Shown: piece after piece, positions 40,440-50,210 of the stretch
Position numbering within the stretch: position 1 is the stretch's first letter
Layout: each line of letters starts with the position of its first letter
DNA from: Paenibacillus polymyxa
GTDB lineage: Bacteria; Bacillota; Bacilli; Paenibacillales; Paenibacillaceae
DNA length: 64,000 nt
Reading direction: 5' to 3'
Assembly (NCBI RefSeq): GCF_018614975.1
Contig: NZ_JAGGNR010000030.1
Location: forward strand, 1 to 64,000
Notes under the pieces: model-generated
What the model was told of the DNA's origin: nothing
The model's input: only the letters and a program-made list of their open reading frames with translations
The model's database searches: none
Program-made: the position numbers and the translations under genes

Positions 40440-42947
40440 ATGATGGAAAAGTGGAATGTCATTCAATTTCCGGGAATGAAAGCTGGTAAAGGAGGTACGG
40501 AAGCTCGGGAGGAGCTGTCGGTACGTCTGAAACAATGGCTTGGCTCCCGCAAGGTTGTCCAGATGGTTGCTTCCCGCAAATGGGTACTGCTGCTCACGTT
40601 TATGGGATTTTTGCTCGGAAAGGCGATGATCCTGAATGAGTTATCTCCTTTTGCCATTGCTTACTTCGCCGTAATTGCTTTCATGCGCAGGGATTACATC
40701 ATTCCGGTAGGCGCCGCTCTACTCGCAGGTAGTCTCTTTGCACCGTTTCCGGTACCACTCATTGTTGCATCGGAGATCGCCATCTTTTATCTGCTCTTCC
40801 GGGGTCTAGAGTCATATGATCGTGCTGAATTATCTTATGCACCTACGATGGTGTTTACCACTACATTTATGGTCAAATTATTCGCGGTTGTGATTGGGCC
40901 ATCCTTCAGCTGGTACGCGATGCTGATGCTCACGATGGATTCCGTACTAAGCTTTGTGCTCACCCTTGTTTTTATACAAGCCATACCGATCTTCACCTAC
41001 CGCAAAAAAAAGTTCAGCCTAAAGAACGAGGAGATCCTCTGCCTGATCATATTGCTCGCTTCCGTTATGACGGGAGCCGTAGGGTGGACCATTCAGTCCT
41101 TATCCGTCGAGCATATGCTCTCCCGTTATCTCATATTAATCTTTGCGCTGGTGGGCGGAGCCCCCCTCGGAGCCTCAGTCGGGGTCATTACTGGCCTCAT
41201 TCTGAGTCTGGCTGACATGTCAGCGGTGTATCAGATGAGCCTGCTTGCTTTTGCCGGGATGCTGGCGGGTATGCTTCGAGAGGGCAAACGCGCAGGCGTT
41301 GCACTAGGTATGCTGCTGGGTTCGTCCATTCTATCCATATATCTGGGTGGACCGGGTGATGTGATGAACTCATTATGGGAGACATGTGCAGCTATCGTAC
41401 TATTCATGTTGACACCTAAGAGCCTGATGACGGCGATATCCAAATATGTGCCGGGTACGCAGGATCATACGAAATCCCAGCATGAGTATGCCAAACGGAT
41501 AAGGGATATCACGGCAGAACGGGTAACCCGGTTCTCGCAGGTATTTCGTCAATTGTCACGCAGCTTCGATCAGATGTCCGGTGCGGGCGAACCTGTACAG
41601 AAAGAAGGTGGGATGGATCATTTCATGAATGCGGTTGCCGAGGGCACGTGTGCAAGCTGCTTCAAGCGTACGCAATGCTGGGATGCAAAGTTTATTCAAA
41701 CCTACAAATATATGACCGACGTGATGAGCGCCATTGAAGGAAACCCGGAGATCTCAGGCAAGCAGATTCCAGTGGACTGGAACAGGGTGTGTGCGAAACC
41801 GGAAGAGGTCCTTGAAGTCATGCGTGCCCAGTATGGACTGCATCAACATAACATGCAATGGAAGCGTCAAATTATCGATAGCCGGCAGCTGGTTGCAGAG
41901 CAATTGTCCGGTGTATCTCAGGTCATGGAGGACCTGGCCAAAGAAATTCAGCGGGAAAGTGAGGAGATGGTGCAACAGGAAGAGCAGATTCGGGACGCAT
42001 TGGAGTCACTGGGCTTGTCCATTCACTCCATTGAGATCATCAATCTGGATGCGGGCAATGTAGAGATTGAGATTGTACACGCATATACACGTGGATTCGA
42101 TGAATGCAGGAAAATGATTGCTCCGCTGATCTCGGATGTACTGGACGAGCATATTGCCGTCTTGCATGAGACCATGACCGACCCTCGTCAGGGACTGGCG
42201 ACCGTGACGTTTGGTTCAGCCAAAACCTTCGAGGTAACCACGGGTGTTGCTGCCGCCGCCAAAGGGGGAGATGTGATGTCAGGCGACAGCTTCAGTACGG
42301 TTGAGTTAGGTAACGGTACATTCGCGGTGGCGCTCAGTGATGGAATGGGCAATGGAGAACGGGCACGCATGGAGAGCAGCGCGGCTCTCAACATATTGGA
42401 ACAGTTGCTACAATCCGGCATGGACGAGAAACTGGCGATCAAATCCGTGAACTCCGTTCTGATGCTGCGCTCCCCTGAAGAGATGTATGCCACAGTAGAT
42501 ATGGCGCTGATTGATGAATATACGGCAGAGACAACGTTTATGAAAATCGGATCGACGCCAAGTTTTATCAAACGAGGACAGGAGGTTATTCAGGTTTCGG
42601 CCAGTAATTTACCGATCGGTATTATTAAAGATATTGAAGTGGATCTGGTGACGGTACAGCTACAACCAGGTGATATCCTCATTATGATGACGGATGGCAT
42701 CTATGATGCACCGGGGTATGCGGTGAACAAAGAGTTATGGATGAAACGGCTCATTCAAGAGATTGATACAGATGATCCGCAAGATTTGGCCGATTGCCTG
42801 CTTGAAAGTGTCATAAGATATCAGCAGCATGAGATTTTGGATGATATGACCGTCGTTGTTGGAAAAGTAGAGCATTTCCGCCCTGAATGGGCCACACTGC
42901 GTGTGCCTGGCATCAACCGGATGGAGCGTCCACGGACCGTCAGTTAA
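40440..42947 (+). CDS. spoIIE: Stage II sporulation protein E
   Basis: Membrane PP2C phosphatase that dephosphorylates SpoIIAA-P to release sigma-F in the forespore, and also acts at the polar septum with FtsZ. The 835-aa product has about ten membrane segments (residues 40-320), a central FtsZ-interaction/oligomerisation region with a Cys-containing CASCFKRTQCW segment, and a C-terminal PP2C domain (about 590-815) with SGDSFS, ALSDGMGNGERA and LIMMTDGIYD metal ligands. ATG 40440 or 40443; TTG 40434 is also in frame. Conserved upstream of yabS-yabT-tilS. Confidence 0.97.
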   Translation: MMEKWNVIQFPGMKAGKGGTEAREELSVRLKQWLGSRKVVQMVASRKWVLLLTFMGFLLGKAMILNELSPFAIAYFAVIAFMRRDYIIPVGAALLAGSLFAPFPVPLIVASEIAIFYLLFRGLESYDRAELSYAPTMVFTTTFMVKLFAVVIGPSFSWYAMLMLTMDSVLSFVLTLVFIQAIPIFTYRKKKFSLKNEEILCLIILLASVMTGAVGWTIQSLSVEHMLSRYLILIFALVGGAPLGASVGVITGLILSLADMSAVYQMSLLAFAGMLAGMLREGKRAGVALGMLLGSSILSIYLGGPGDVMNSLWETCAAIVLFMLTPKSLMTAISKYVPGTQDHTKSQHEYAKRIRDITAERVTRFSQVFRQLSRSFDQMSGAGEPVQKEGGMDHFMNAVAEGTCASCFKRTQCWDAKFIQTYKYMTDVMSAIEGNPEISGKQIPVDWNRVCAKPEEVLEVMRAQYGLHQHNMQWKRQIIDSRQLVAEQLSGVSQVMEDLAKEIQRESEEMVQQEEQIRDALESLGLSIHSIEIINLDAGNVEIEIVHAYTRGFDECRKMIAPLISDVLDEHIAVLHETMTDPRQGLATVTFGSAKTFEVTTGVAAAAKGGDVMSGDSFSTVELGNGTFAVALSDGMGNGERARMESSAALNILEQLLQSGMDEKLAIKSVNSVLMLRSPEEMYATVDMALIDEYTAETTFMKIGSTPSFIKRGQEVIQVSASNLPIGIIKDIEVDLVTVQLQPGDILIMMTDGIYDAPGYAVNKELWMKRLIQEIDTDDPQDLADCLLESVIRYQQHEILDDMTVVVGKVEHFRPEWATLRVPGINRMERPRTVS

Positions 42948-43032
42948 TTGCATATTCTTCTGTTTGAAGTCTCTTCATTCTGGCAATGCTAGTCATAGAG
43001 TTGGAGAGTAACGAATAACGGAGGGATATCGG

Positions 43033-43785
43033 ATGAAGCAAATCTTGTTGATCACCGACGGTTGTTCCAATGTAGGACCAAGTCCGGTGCTGGCTGCGGC
43101 CGAAGCACAGGAAGAGGGGATTACGGTTAATGTGGTTGGCGTGATTGATTATGGAACCATTGGTGAATTGGGAAGTCGGGAGATTGAGGATATTGCCAGA
43201 GCCGGAGGTGGAATCAGCCAAATTGTAGGTACACGGCAGCTTGCCCATACCATGCAGATGATGACAAGGAAAACGGTGGTTCAGACCATTCAGCAGGCGG
43301 TTAATAGAGAGTTAACACAAATTTTGGGAGAGCAGGAGCCCAAAACGGTAACCGATCTGGAGCCTTCACAACGCGCCCGGGTTGTGGAAGTGATGGATGA
43401 TATGGTTGAAACTACAGCGTTACAGGTTATATTGCTAATCGACGTCAGTGCCAGCATGAAGCCCAAACTGGCTGCTGTAGAAGAAGGGATTCGCGATTTA
43501 ATGCTGAGTTTGCAGGCGCGTATAGGTCAGAGCAAACTTTCGGTATTTCATTTTCCGGGACGACACAGTGGAGAAGATGCAGTAATGGATATTGACTGGA
43601 CAACGGATCCAGGCCGTGTTCGCTCCTTGTTTGGAAGGTTGCAGATGAAGGGTGCAACGCCGACAGGTCCTGCAATTCAGAAGGTGATTGATTTTTACCG
43701 TTATGGTACACTGGAGAAACAGCAGGAAATAGAAGGGAACTATCGCATTGAAAGAGAAGGGATGCTCGGTGACAACGTTGTCTGA
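43033..43785 (+). CDS. yabS: VWA-domain protein YabS
   Basis: The 250-aa product has a von Willebrand A fold with the MIDAS motif DVSAS near residues 137-141 and a second Asp/Ser-containing start ITDGCSN; the function in sporulating bacteria is unknown. Conserved between spoIIE and yabT. Ribosome site AACGGAGGGAT precedes ATG 43033. Its 3' end overlaps the yabT start, so the two are coupled. Confidence 0.92.
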   Translation: MKQILLITDGCSNVGPSPVLAAAEAQEEGITVNVVGVIDYGTIGELGSREIEDIARAGGGISQIVGTRQLAHTMQMMTRKTVVQTIQQAVNRELTQILGEQEPKTVTDLEPSQRARVVEVMDDMVETTALQVILLIDVSASMKPKLAAVEEGIRDLMLSLQARIGQSKLSVFHFPGRHSGEDAVMDIDWTTDPGRVRSLFGRLQMKGATPTGPAIQKVIDFYRYGTLEKQQEIEGNYRIEREGMLGDNVV

Positions 43786-44716
43786 CGCCTCTTTCCCGCC
43801 AGGAACAGTGGTTACAGGGAAATGGAATCGCAGTCGTTACACGATTCGGAAGCTACTGGGCAAAGGAGCTAATGGCATCGTTTTTCTTGTCCAACGGGGT
43901 GAAAATGGCAAACACTACGCGCTAAAAATGGGATTTGATCCGGTTGATCTGCAATCGGAAGTCAATGTGCTCAAATCTTTTCAACTACAGCGTAATCATG
44001 AGGCCCTTCGGCAGAGCGGCATTCCTTCCTATCTTAAAGATGTGGATGATTATGCCGTTCGTGGCCGGGATATTCCCTTTTATGTGATGCGTTACGTTCG
44101 AGGTGAGGCACTTCATCACTTCATTCGGCGTCAGGGGACAGACTGGACACTTCTGGTGGGGCTTAGACTCTTGCAGAAGCTGGCACAATTGCATCAGGCG
44201 GGATGGGTGTTTGGTGATCTTAAACCTCAGAATGTGTTGGTATCCGACTATGGGCAGGTGGAGTTGATCGACTACGGCGGAGTTACGTCTATTGGTCGAA
44301 GTGTCAAACAATTCACCGAATGGTATGATCGGGGCTTCTGGAATGCAGGCAGCCGTACCGCAGATGGTACCTATGATGTATTTGCATTTGCATTATTGTT
44401 GATTCATGTACTTGAAGCAGACGCGCTTAAGGCACTGGCAGCCGAAGGATTACCGCAACTGCGAAGTGTGAATCAGCTTGTAGCGCTGGTGGAGCGCAGT
44501 GAACGACTGGGTCCGTTTCGCAATTGGACGACTCAGGCATTACGAGGTCAGTTTCGTGATGCAGGTCATGCGGCACAAGGGTGGAAGGAATTGATGGCAC
44601 GCCCCACGCCTCTTCGCCGTCGTTCCAAAAGTACAACACCGCGTTGGCTTAAAAACGCATTTGCTGTATCTGTGATATTACTTATTGGAGTGCTCATCTA
44701 TGCACTACTTTTCTGA
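43769..44716 (+). CDS. yabT: Hanks-type Ser/Thr protein kinase YabT
   Basis: DNA-activated sporulation kinase in B. subtilis, known to phosphorylate RecA and others. About 315 aa: Gly-rich loop LGKGANGIVF, VAIK-type Lys in HYALKMG, catalytic loop GWVFGDLKPQN (Phe where His is usual in HRD), DYG in place of DFG, and one C-terminal membrane segment (last ~20 residues) after a basic stretch. Start is ambiguous between TTG 43748 and GTG 43769; AGAAGG (43755-43760) favours the latter. Either overlaps yabS. Confidence 0.92.
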   Translation: MTTLSDASFPPGTVVTGKWNRSRYTIRKLLGKGANGIVFLVQRGENGKHYALKMGFDPVDLQSEVNVLKSFQLQRNHEALRQSGIPSYLKDVDDYAVRGRDIPFYVMRYVRGEALHHFIRRQGTDWTLLVGLRLLQKLAQLHQAGWVFGDLKPQNVLVSDYGQVELIDYGGVTSIGRSVKQFTEWYDRGFWNAGSRTADGTYDVFAFALLLIHVLEADALKALAAEGLPQLRSVNQLVALVERSERLGPFRNWTTQALRGQFRDAGHAAQGWKELMARPTPLRRRSKSTTPRWLKNAFAVSVILLIGVLIYALLF

Positions 44717-44760
44717 TCTGTGAGAGTGCATATACATAACGCAAGGAATGAGGAACAGGT

Positions 44761-46200
44761 ATGGAGGCTTTACGCTGGAACATGCTGGTGAAGAACGTGC
44801 TGGATGCAGCGGAAGAGCATCAGTTATGGGTTTCCGGGGATCGGATTGTCGTCGCAGTATCGGGCGGGCCGGACTCGGTAGCTTTTTTGCATATCATGCA
44901 CGAGATCAGCATGCGGCATGTCCCGCTTGAATTAATCTGTGCCCATGTACATCATGGTTTCCGGACCGAATCTGATGACGAAGCGGAGAAAATGATGGAA
45001 CTGGCACAGCAGCTTGGTATACCATTTGAATGGACCAAGGCCGATGTACCTTCATATATGGAGATGACGGGTCAAGGGCCACAGGAAGCAGCCCGCAACA
45101 AGCGATATGCCTTTTTGCACGAAGTGGCTTCCAAATATAATGCGGCAAGCATCGCTTTGGCACATCATGCGGATGATCAGGCGGAGACGGTCATGCTTCA
45201 TTTGCTTCGTGGAACCGGCTTGTCGGGACTCTCAGGAATGAAGTTTAAAAGACGAGAAAAAAATGTGGAACTTATTCGTCCATGCCTTCGTATAAACAAG
45301 ACAGACCTTGTAGAAGCTTGTAATACCCAGGGTTTTATGTATTTCAATGATGAGAGCAACGCCCTGCGTAAATATCGGCGTAATGCCATTCGCTTGGATG
45401 TGCTTCCTTTTTTGGGGCAGTATAATGGACAACTCACGCCGTCATTGAATCGGCTTGCCGAAATTGTGGGTGATGAAGACGATTTCATGGAGCAGAGTGC
45501 ATATGACACATACAGGTGTCTAGTGCAGGTGAACGGCGGAAGGCAAACCTTTGAGGTGCCTTCCTTCTTGAAGTTACATGTCGCTTTACAACGAAGGTTG
45601 ATTAAACTAATATTGAATTATCTGCCTTTGGACAGTGATTTTGTCGACTTTACCCGTATAGAAACCATTCGACGCAAGGTCATGGAGACCCATGTGACGA
45701 CCTGGAGCCTGGATATAGGACAGACACTCGCCTGCACTCGGGAGTATAATCTGATTTCTTTTGGCATACGGACGGACGAACAGGATCAATCTTACGAGTA
45801 TCGTCTTGCGCAATGGAGTGGAACTTATGAGCTTTCACTCACCCCAATTAACCGGTATATTCGGTTGATGACGGTGAGTCCCGAGGACTATCATGTACCG
45901 GAATCAGCGGATCAAGCCGCGTTTGATGCGGATCAACTGCTTATGCCGCTGGTTGTGCGTTCACGGTTACCTGGAGATACCATGAAAGTAATGGGATTAA
46001 ACGGAAGCAAAAAGGTGAAAAATATTTTCATCGATGAGAAAATCCCCCCATCTGTCCGTCCACGTATTCCTGTGGTATGTGATGGAGCAGGTCATATCAT
46101 CTGGTTACCGGGTGTTCGACGGTCCAATGTGGCTCCTGTCAGGGAGGGCACTTCCGCAATCCTGTACATGACTGTAGGCGATTCAGCGATTCAGGGGTAG
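44761..46200 (+). CDS. tilS: tRNA(Ile)-lysidine synthase
   Basis: Modifies C34 of tRNA-Ile2 (CAU) to lysidine so that it reads AUA. The 479-aa product has the PP-loop SGGPDS (residues 34-39), HVHHGFRTES, LAHHADDQAETVMLHLLRG and the C-terminal domains (VRSRLPGDTMKV, KNIFIDEKIPPSVR). Length and position before hprT match the family. A weak ribosome site (GAGGAAC) precedes ATG 44761. Confidence 0.97.
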   Translation: MEALRWNMLVKNVLDAAEEHQLWVSGDRIVVAVSGGPDSVAFLHIMHEISMRHVPLELICAHVHHGFRTESDDEAEKMMELAQQLGIPFEWTKADVPSYMEMTGQGPQEAARNKRYAFLHEVASKYNAASIALAHHADDQAETVMLHLLRGTGLSGLSGMKFKRREKNVELIRPCLRINKTDLVEACNTQGFMYFNDESNALRKYRRNAIRLDVLPFLGQYNGQLTPSLNRLAEIVGDEDDFMEQSAYDTYRCLVQVNGGRQTFEVPSFLKLHVALQRRLIKLILNYLPLDSDFVDFTRIETIRRKVMETHVTTWSLDIGQTLACTREYNLISFGIRTDEQDQSYEYRLAQWSGTYELSLTPINRYIRLMTVSPEDYHVPESADQAAFDADQLLMPLVVRSRLPGDTMKVMGLNGSKKVKNIFIDEKIPPSVRPRIPVVCDGAGHIIWLPGVRRSNVAPVREGTSAILYMTVGDSAIQG

Positions 46201-46252
46201 TGGTTATGGTTCAGGTAAGGCTTTCATAGTATAACTTAGGAGGTTCGCACAG

Positions 46253-46792
46253 TTGCAGAACGACATTCAGGAAGTATTGATCAGTGAAGAAGAAATTCAG
46301 AGTAAAGTCAAGGAATTAGGCGCAACACTAAGTGCCGAATATGCAAATCGCAATCCTTTGGTCATTTGTGTGCTCAAGGGTGCGTTTATATTTATGGCTG
46401 ATTTGGTTAAAAACATAACGGTACCTGTTGAAATGGATTTTATGGCGGTATCCAGTTACGGCGCTTCCACCAAGTCATCAGGCGTTGTCAAAATCATAAA
46501 GGATCTGGATGTATCCGTTGAAGGACGGGAAGTTCTGATTGTCGAAGATATTATCGACAGCGGACTTACACTCAGCTATCTGATTGAACTGCTAGAAAAC
46601 CGCGGTGCTGAGTCTGTGCGTGTGGTTACGCTGTTCGACAAGCCTTCAGGCCGTAAAGTTGAGTTGGAAGCTCATTACACAGGCTTTGACATTCCTGACG
46701 CGTTCATCGTTGGTTACGGTTTGGATTTTGCGGAGAAGTACCGGAACCTGCCCTATATCGGGATTTTGAAGCCGGAAGTCTATAGTAGCTAA
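46253..46792 (+). CDS. hprT: Hypoxanthine phosphoribosyltransferase
   Basis: Purine salvage enzyme converting hypoxanthine and guanine with PRPP to IMP and GMP. The 179-aa product has [12 protein letters not shown], the flexible-loop region [11 protein letters not shown], and the PRPP motif [16 protein letters not shown] 46253 has AGGAGG 8 nt upstream. Conserved between tilS and ftsH; in B. subtilis HprT and TilS together affect ftsH expression. Confidence 0.97.
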   Translation: MQNDIQEVLISEEEIQSKVKELGATLSAEYANRNPLVICVLKGAFIFMADLVKNITVPVEMDFMAVSSYGASTKSSGVVKIIKDLDVSVEGREVLIVEDIIDSGLTLSYLIELLENRGAESVRVVTLFDKPSGRKVELEAHYTGFDIPDAFIVGYGLDFAEKYRNLPYIGILKPEVYSS

Positions 46793-46798
46793 TATTCT

Positions 46799-46852
46799 GC
46801 CCGACCCAAGCCTTGAGCTGTTCTTGGCTTCTGTTGAGAAGCCATGTCGGGC
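46799..46852 (+). repeat. Long imperfect hairpin in the hprT-ftsH gap
   Basis: GCCCGAC (46799-46805) pairs with GTCGGGC (46846-46852). Inside are alternative pairings among AAGCC, GGCTT, GGCTTC and GAGAAGCC, so two folds compete. No T run follows, so it is not a plain terminator; it lies about 40 nt before the ftsH start and might act in the ftsH leader. Confidence 0.55.
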
Positions 46853-46892
46853 TATGTTAAAATAATTAAAGTGTCTCGAGAGGAGGTAGGGG

Positions 46893-48938
46893 ATGAATCG
46901 GTTCATCCGGAATTCTGGTTTTTATTTGATTCTTTTTTTAGTTGTGGTGGGGATAGTCCAGTTCGTCAGCAATGGCGGCGAAGCCACCGATAATCCTAGA
47001 TATGATCAGTTGCGTGCAGCGATCAAAGCCAACAATGTCTCTGAATTGACGGTTCAATTCAACGGTCAAACGTATCTCGTGACCGGTCAATACAAGAAGG
47101 CACCTGATGGCGCCAAATCAGAAAATTTCTCAACGTATATTCCTCCTACGGATGAGGCAATTAGTGAGCTTGTAGCTGCAAGTGAAACTAACAAATTCCA
47201 ATATCATCAGGAGCCAATGAAAGGTGACAGCATCTGGTTGACGTTGCTGACTTCCTTTATTCCATTGATCATTATGTTCCTGCTGTTCTTCTTCCTGTTT
47301 AATCAGGCTCAAGGTGGCGGCGGTAAAGTAATGAACTTTGGTAAAAGCCGTGCTCGTCTCTATAACGAAGAGAAGAAGCGGGTTACATTTGAAGATGTTG
47401 CGGGTGCTGACGAAGAGAAACAGGAACTTGTTGAGGTTGTAGATTTCCTCAAGGATCCTCGGAAATTTGCAGCAGTAGGTGCACGGATTCCTAAGGGCGT
47501 ATTGCTCGTAGGGCCTCCAGGTACTGGTAAAACGTTGCTCGCTCGTGCCGTAGCCGGTGAAGCGGGTGTACCATTCTTCACTATTTCAGGTTCCGACTTC
47601 GTGGAAATGTTCGTCGGTGTCGGTGCATCACGTGTACGTGACTTGTTCGAAAATGCGAAGAAAAATGCCCCATGTATCATCTTTATCGATGAGATTGATG
47701 CTGTAGGACGTCAGCGTGGTGCTGGTCTCGGTGGTGGTCACGATGAACGTGAACAGACACTCAATCAGTTGCTCGTTGAGATGGACGGATTCGGAGTTAA
47801 CGAAGGTATTATCATCATAGCTGCAACGAACCGTGCAGATATTTTGGACCCTGCCTTGCTGCGTCCTGGACGTTTTGACCGTCAAATTACGGTTGACCGC
47901 CCTGATGTAAGAGGTCGTGAAGCTGTCCTGAAAGTACATTCCCGTAATAAACCACTGACCAACGATGTGAAGATGGATATTATCGCGAAACGTACAACAG
48001 GCTTCTCCGGTGCAGATTTGGAAAATCTCTTGAACGAAGCGGCGCTGATTGCAGCACGTCGTAACCGTAAAGATATTTCCATGAAAGAAGTCGATGAAGC
48101 GATTGACCGTGTTATTGTTGGTACGGAGAAGAAAAGCCGTGTCATCAGTGATCGAGAGAAACGCATTGTTGCTTATCATGAAGCAGGTCATACCATTGTA
48201 GGATACTTCCTGGAACATGCCGATATGGTACATAAAGTGACCATCATTCCGCGCGGACGTGCGGGTGGATATGTAATCATGTTACCAAAAGAAGACCGTA
48301 TGCTGGTTACCAAGCAGGAACTGTTGGATAAAGTAACCGGCCTTCTCGGGGGTCGTGTAGCTGAAGAATTGTTCATCGGAGAAATTGGTACTGGTGCATA
48401 CAGCGACTTCCAGCAAGCGACAGGTATTGTTCGCAGCATGGTTATGGAATACGGTATGAGTGAGAAATTGGGACCTATGCAATTCGGAAGTTCACAAGGA
48501 CAGGTATTCCTTGGTCGGGATATCGGTCATGAACAGAATTATTCGGATTCCATTGCTTATGAGATTGATCAGGAAATGCAACGCTTTATCAATGACTGTT
48601 ATGAGAAGTGTAAGGACTTGCTTGTTAAACATTCAAAAGAGATGCACCTGATCGCTCAAACTTTGCTTGAGGTTGAGACTTTGGAAATGGATCAGATCAA
48701 GCAATTGATCGAAACAGGATCTTTGACTCCAAAAGCAGAGAATGACAATGATGGTGAAGGCACACCAACTGAAGGCGGAGAGCCAATCATCGACACCATC
48801 GGTGATGTGCGCGTTCGTATTCAAGGTAAAGATGAAACGCCTGAGCCACCAGCCGGAGACATTCCAAACGAAGCTCCGAATCTGGAAAAGGGTAATAACA
48901 ATAACCCGGATGATGGCGGAACTAAGCCAACGTCTTAA
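46893..48938 (+). CDS. ftsH: ATP-dependent zinc metalloprotease FtsH
   Basis: Membrane AAA+ protease for quality control; in B. subtilis it is needed for Spo0A activation. The 681-aa product has two membrane segments (about residues 8-26 and 111-132), Walker A GPPGTGKT (near 207), Walker B FIDEID, the SRH region RPGRFDRQ and the zinc motif HEAGH (from residue 429). The C-terminal tail (about 620-681) is acidic, Pro/Asn-rich and probably disordered. AGAGGAGGT lies before ATG. Confidence 0.98.
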   Translation: MNRFIRNSGFYLILFLVVVGIVQFVSNGGEATDNPRYDQLRAAIKANNVSELTVQFNGQTYLVTGQYKKAPDGAKSENFSTYIPPTDEAISELVAASETNKFQYHQEPMKGDSIWLTLLTSFIPLIIMFLLFFFLFNQAQGGGGKVMNFGKSRARLYNEEKKRVTFEDVAGADEEKQELVEVVDFLKDPRKFAAVGARIPKGVLLVGPPGTGKTLLARAVAGEAGVPFFTISGSDFVEMFVGVGASRVRDLFENAKKNAPCIIFIDEIDAVGRQRGAGLGGGHDEREQTLNQLLVEMDGFGVNEGIIIIAATNRADILDPALLRPGRFDRQITVDRPDVRGREAVLKVHSRNKPLTNDVKMDIIAKRTTGFSGADLENLLNEAALIAARRNRKDISMKEVDEAIDRVIVGTEKKSRVISDREKRIVAYHEAGHTIVGYFLEHADMVHKVTIIPRGRAGGYVIMLPKEDRMLVTKQELLDKVTGLLGGRVAEELFIGEIGTGAYSDFQQATGIVRSMVMEYGMSEKLGPMQFGSSQGQVFLGRDIGHEQNYSDSIAYEIDQEMQRFINDCYEKCKDLLVKHSKEMHLIAQTLLEVETLEMDQIKQLIETGSLTPKAENDNDGEGTPTEGGEPIIDTIGDVRVRIQGKDETPEPPAGDIPNEAPNLEKGNNNNPDDGGTKPTS

Positions 48939-48975
48939 TGCATAATACATCTGGCTATGGTAGCAGGTGAAATCA

Positions 48976-49002
48976 AGAGAGCCCTCGGGCTCTCTTTTTT
49001 TG
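48976..49002 (+). terminator. Intrinsic terminator after ftsH
   Basis: Perfect 9-bp stem AGAGAGCCC / GGGCTCTCT with a 2-nt loop, then TTTTTT. Confidence 0.96.
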
Positions 49003-49104
49003 TCCATTATTTTAAAAGAGGATAGATAAAGATAAACGGGAGTTAGATGGCGAACCAGTTAGCAAACAGGTGGTTATAGCGCTGTTCCGGGCCTTTTTCA
49101 TTTA

Positions 49105-49133
49105 TTGACAGAGTCGTGAACGTTGTGTAAATT
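49105..49133 (+). promoter_or_regulatory. Sigma-A promoter of nadABC-coaX
   Basis: TTGACA (49105-49110), 17-bp spacer ending in TG, TAAATT (49128-49133). The leader to nadA is about 100 nt. No clear NiaR/NrtR operator was recognised. Confidence 0.65.
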
Positions 49134-49236
49134 AGTTGTTAAACCGCTTGTGATTCGTTTCTCAAGCGAAGATAACGACTTAGGTTAGCCCACGAAACAG
49201 CGCATGACGCTGTCCCGATAAAGGAGAGGATCACAG

Positions 49237-50175
49237 GTGGAAGCTCTGGCTTTAGAGCGCAAGGCTGAGATGAACCGCGAGCTGCGTGAGCGGCTTATGG
49301 AGTTGAAGAAGGAACGTAATGCCATTATTCTTGCCCATTATTATCAACGTGACGAAGTACAGGAGGTTGCTGACTTCCGTGGAGATTCGTTTCTGTTAGC
49401 CCAGAAGGCAGCACAAACAGATGCGGATGTGATCGTTTTCTGTGGTGTTCATTTTATGGGTGAAAGCGCTAAAATTCTTGCGCCAAATAAAACAGTTATT
49501 ATCCCGGACGAACGTGCGGGCTGCCCAATGGCAGATATGGTGAATGTGGACGGACTACGCAAATTGAAAGCACAACATCCTAATGCCAAGGTAGTTACGT
49601 ATATCAATTCCTCGGCTGAGATCAAAGCAGAGACTGACATCTGTTGTACATCGGCGAACGCAGTCCGGGTTATTCAATCGGTGGATTCCGACGAAATTAT
49701 CTGGGTACCGGATAAAAACCTGGGACATTATGTGCAGCAGCATACAGACAAGAAAATGATTATCTGGGAAGGTTACTGCAACACTCACGATATGCTTACA
49801 GTCAAAGATGTGGTGGAGATGAGAGCCAAGCATCCCAATGCAGAGTTTGTTGTCCATCCAGAGTGTCGCCCTGAGGTTGTAGAAATGGGTGATTTTGTAG
49901 GCAGCACAACAGCTATTCTGGAGTATTGCAAAAATTCATCAGCGAAGGAATTTATTGTTGGTACGGAAGATGGTACCGGATATCAGCTTCGTTTGGATAG
50001 CCCGGATAAACAGTTCCATTTTGCTACCAAGTTCCTCGTATGTCCCAACATGAAGGTGAACAACTTGAAGAAACTGGTGAAATGCCTGGAAACGATGAAG
50101 CCGCAAATCTACGTGCCACCGGCCGTTGCCGACAAAGCCAGAGAATCACTAGAGCGCATGTTATTGGTAAAGTAG
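49237..50175 (+). CDS. nadA: Quinolinate synthase A
   Basis: 4Fe-4S enzyme that condenses iminoaspartate with DHAP to quinolinate. The 312-aa product has ILAHYYQRDEVQEVAD, FCGVHFMGESAKIL, WEGYCNTHD and VHPECRPEV, with cluster-binding Cys in the conserved ICCTSANAV and FLVCPNMK segments. GTG 49237 follows GGAGAGGATC. First gene of a nadA-nadB-nadC set; in B. subtilis the order is nadB-nadC-nadA at another locus. Confidence 0.97.
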   Translation: MEALALERKAEMNRELRERLMELKKERNAIILAHYYQRDEVQEVADFRGDSFLLAQKAAQTDADVIVFCGVHFMGESAKILAPNKTVIIPDERAGCPMADMVNVDGLRKLKAQHPNAKVVTYINSSAEIKAETDICCTSANAVRVIQSVDSDEIIWVPDKNLGHYVQQHTDKKMIIWEGYCNTHDMLTVKDVVEMRAKHPNAEFVVHPECRPEVVEMGDFVGSTTAILEYCKNSSAKEFIVGTEDGTGYQLRLDSPDKQFHFATKFLVCPNMKVNNLKKLVKCLETMKPQIYVPPAVADKARESLERMLLVK

Positions 50176-50210
50176 GATGCGCTACTCTTGCTCCAAGACA
50201 GGTGAATAAC

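Noticed and set aside
43748-44716. Inactivated YabT kinase because HRD reads FGD and DFG reads DYG
   Set aside because: The Asp of the catalytic loop, the metal-binding Asp and the Lys are all present, and I recall the same FGDLKP variant in B. subtilis YabT, so loss of activity is not supported.
50040-50210. N-terminal extension of nadB
   Set aside because: The extension lies inside nadA and has no homology; ATG 50211 with AGGTGA fits the NadB family start.
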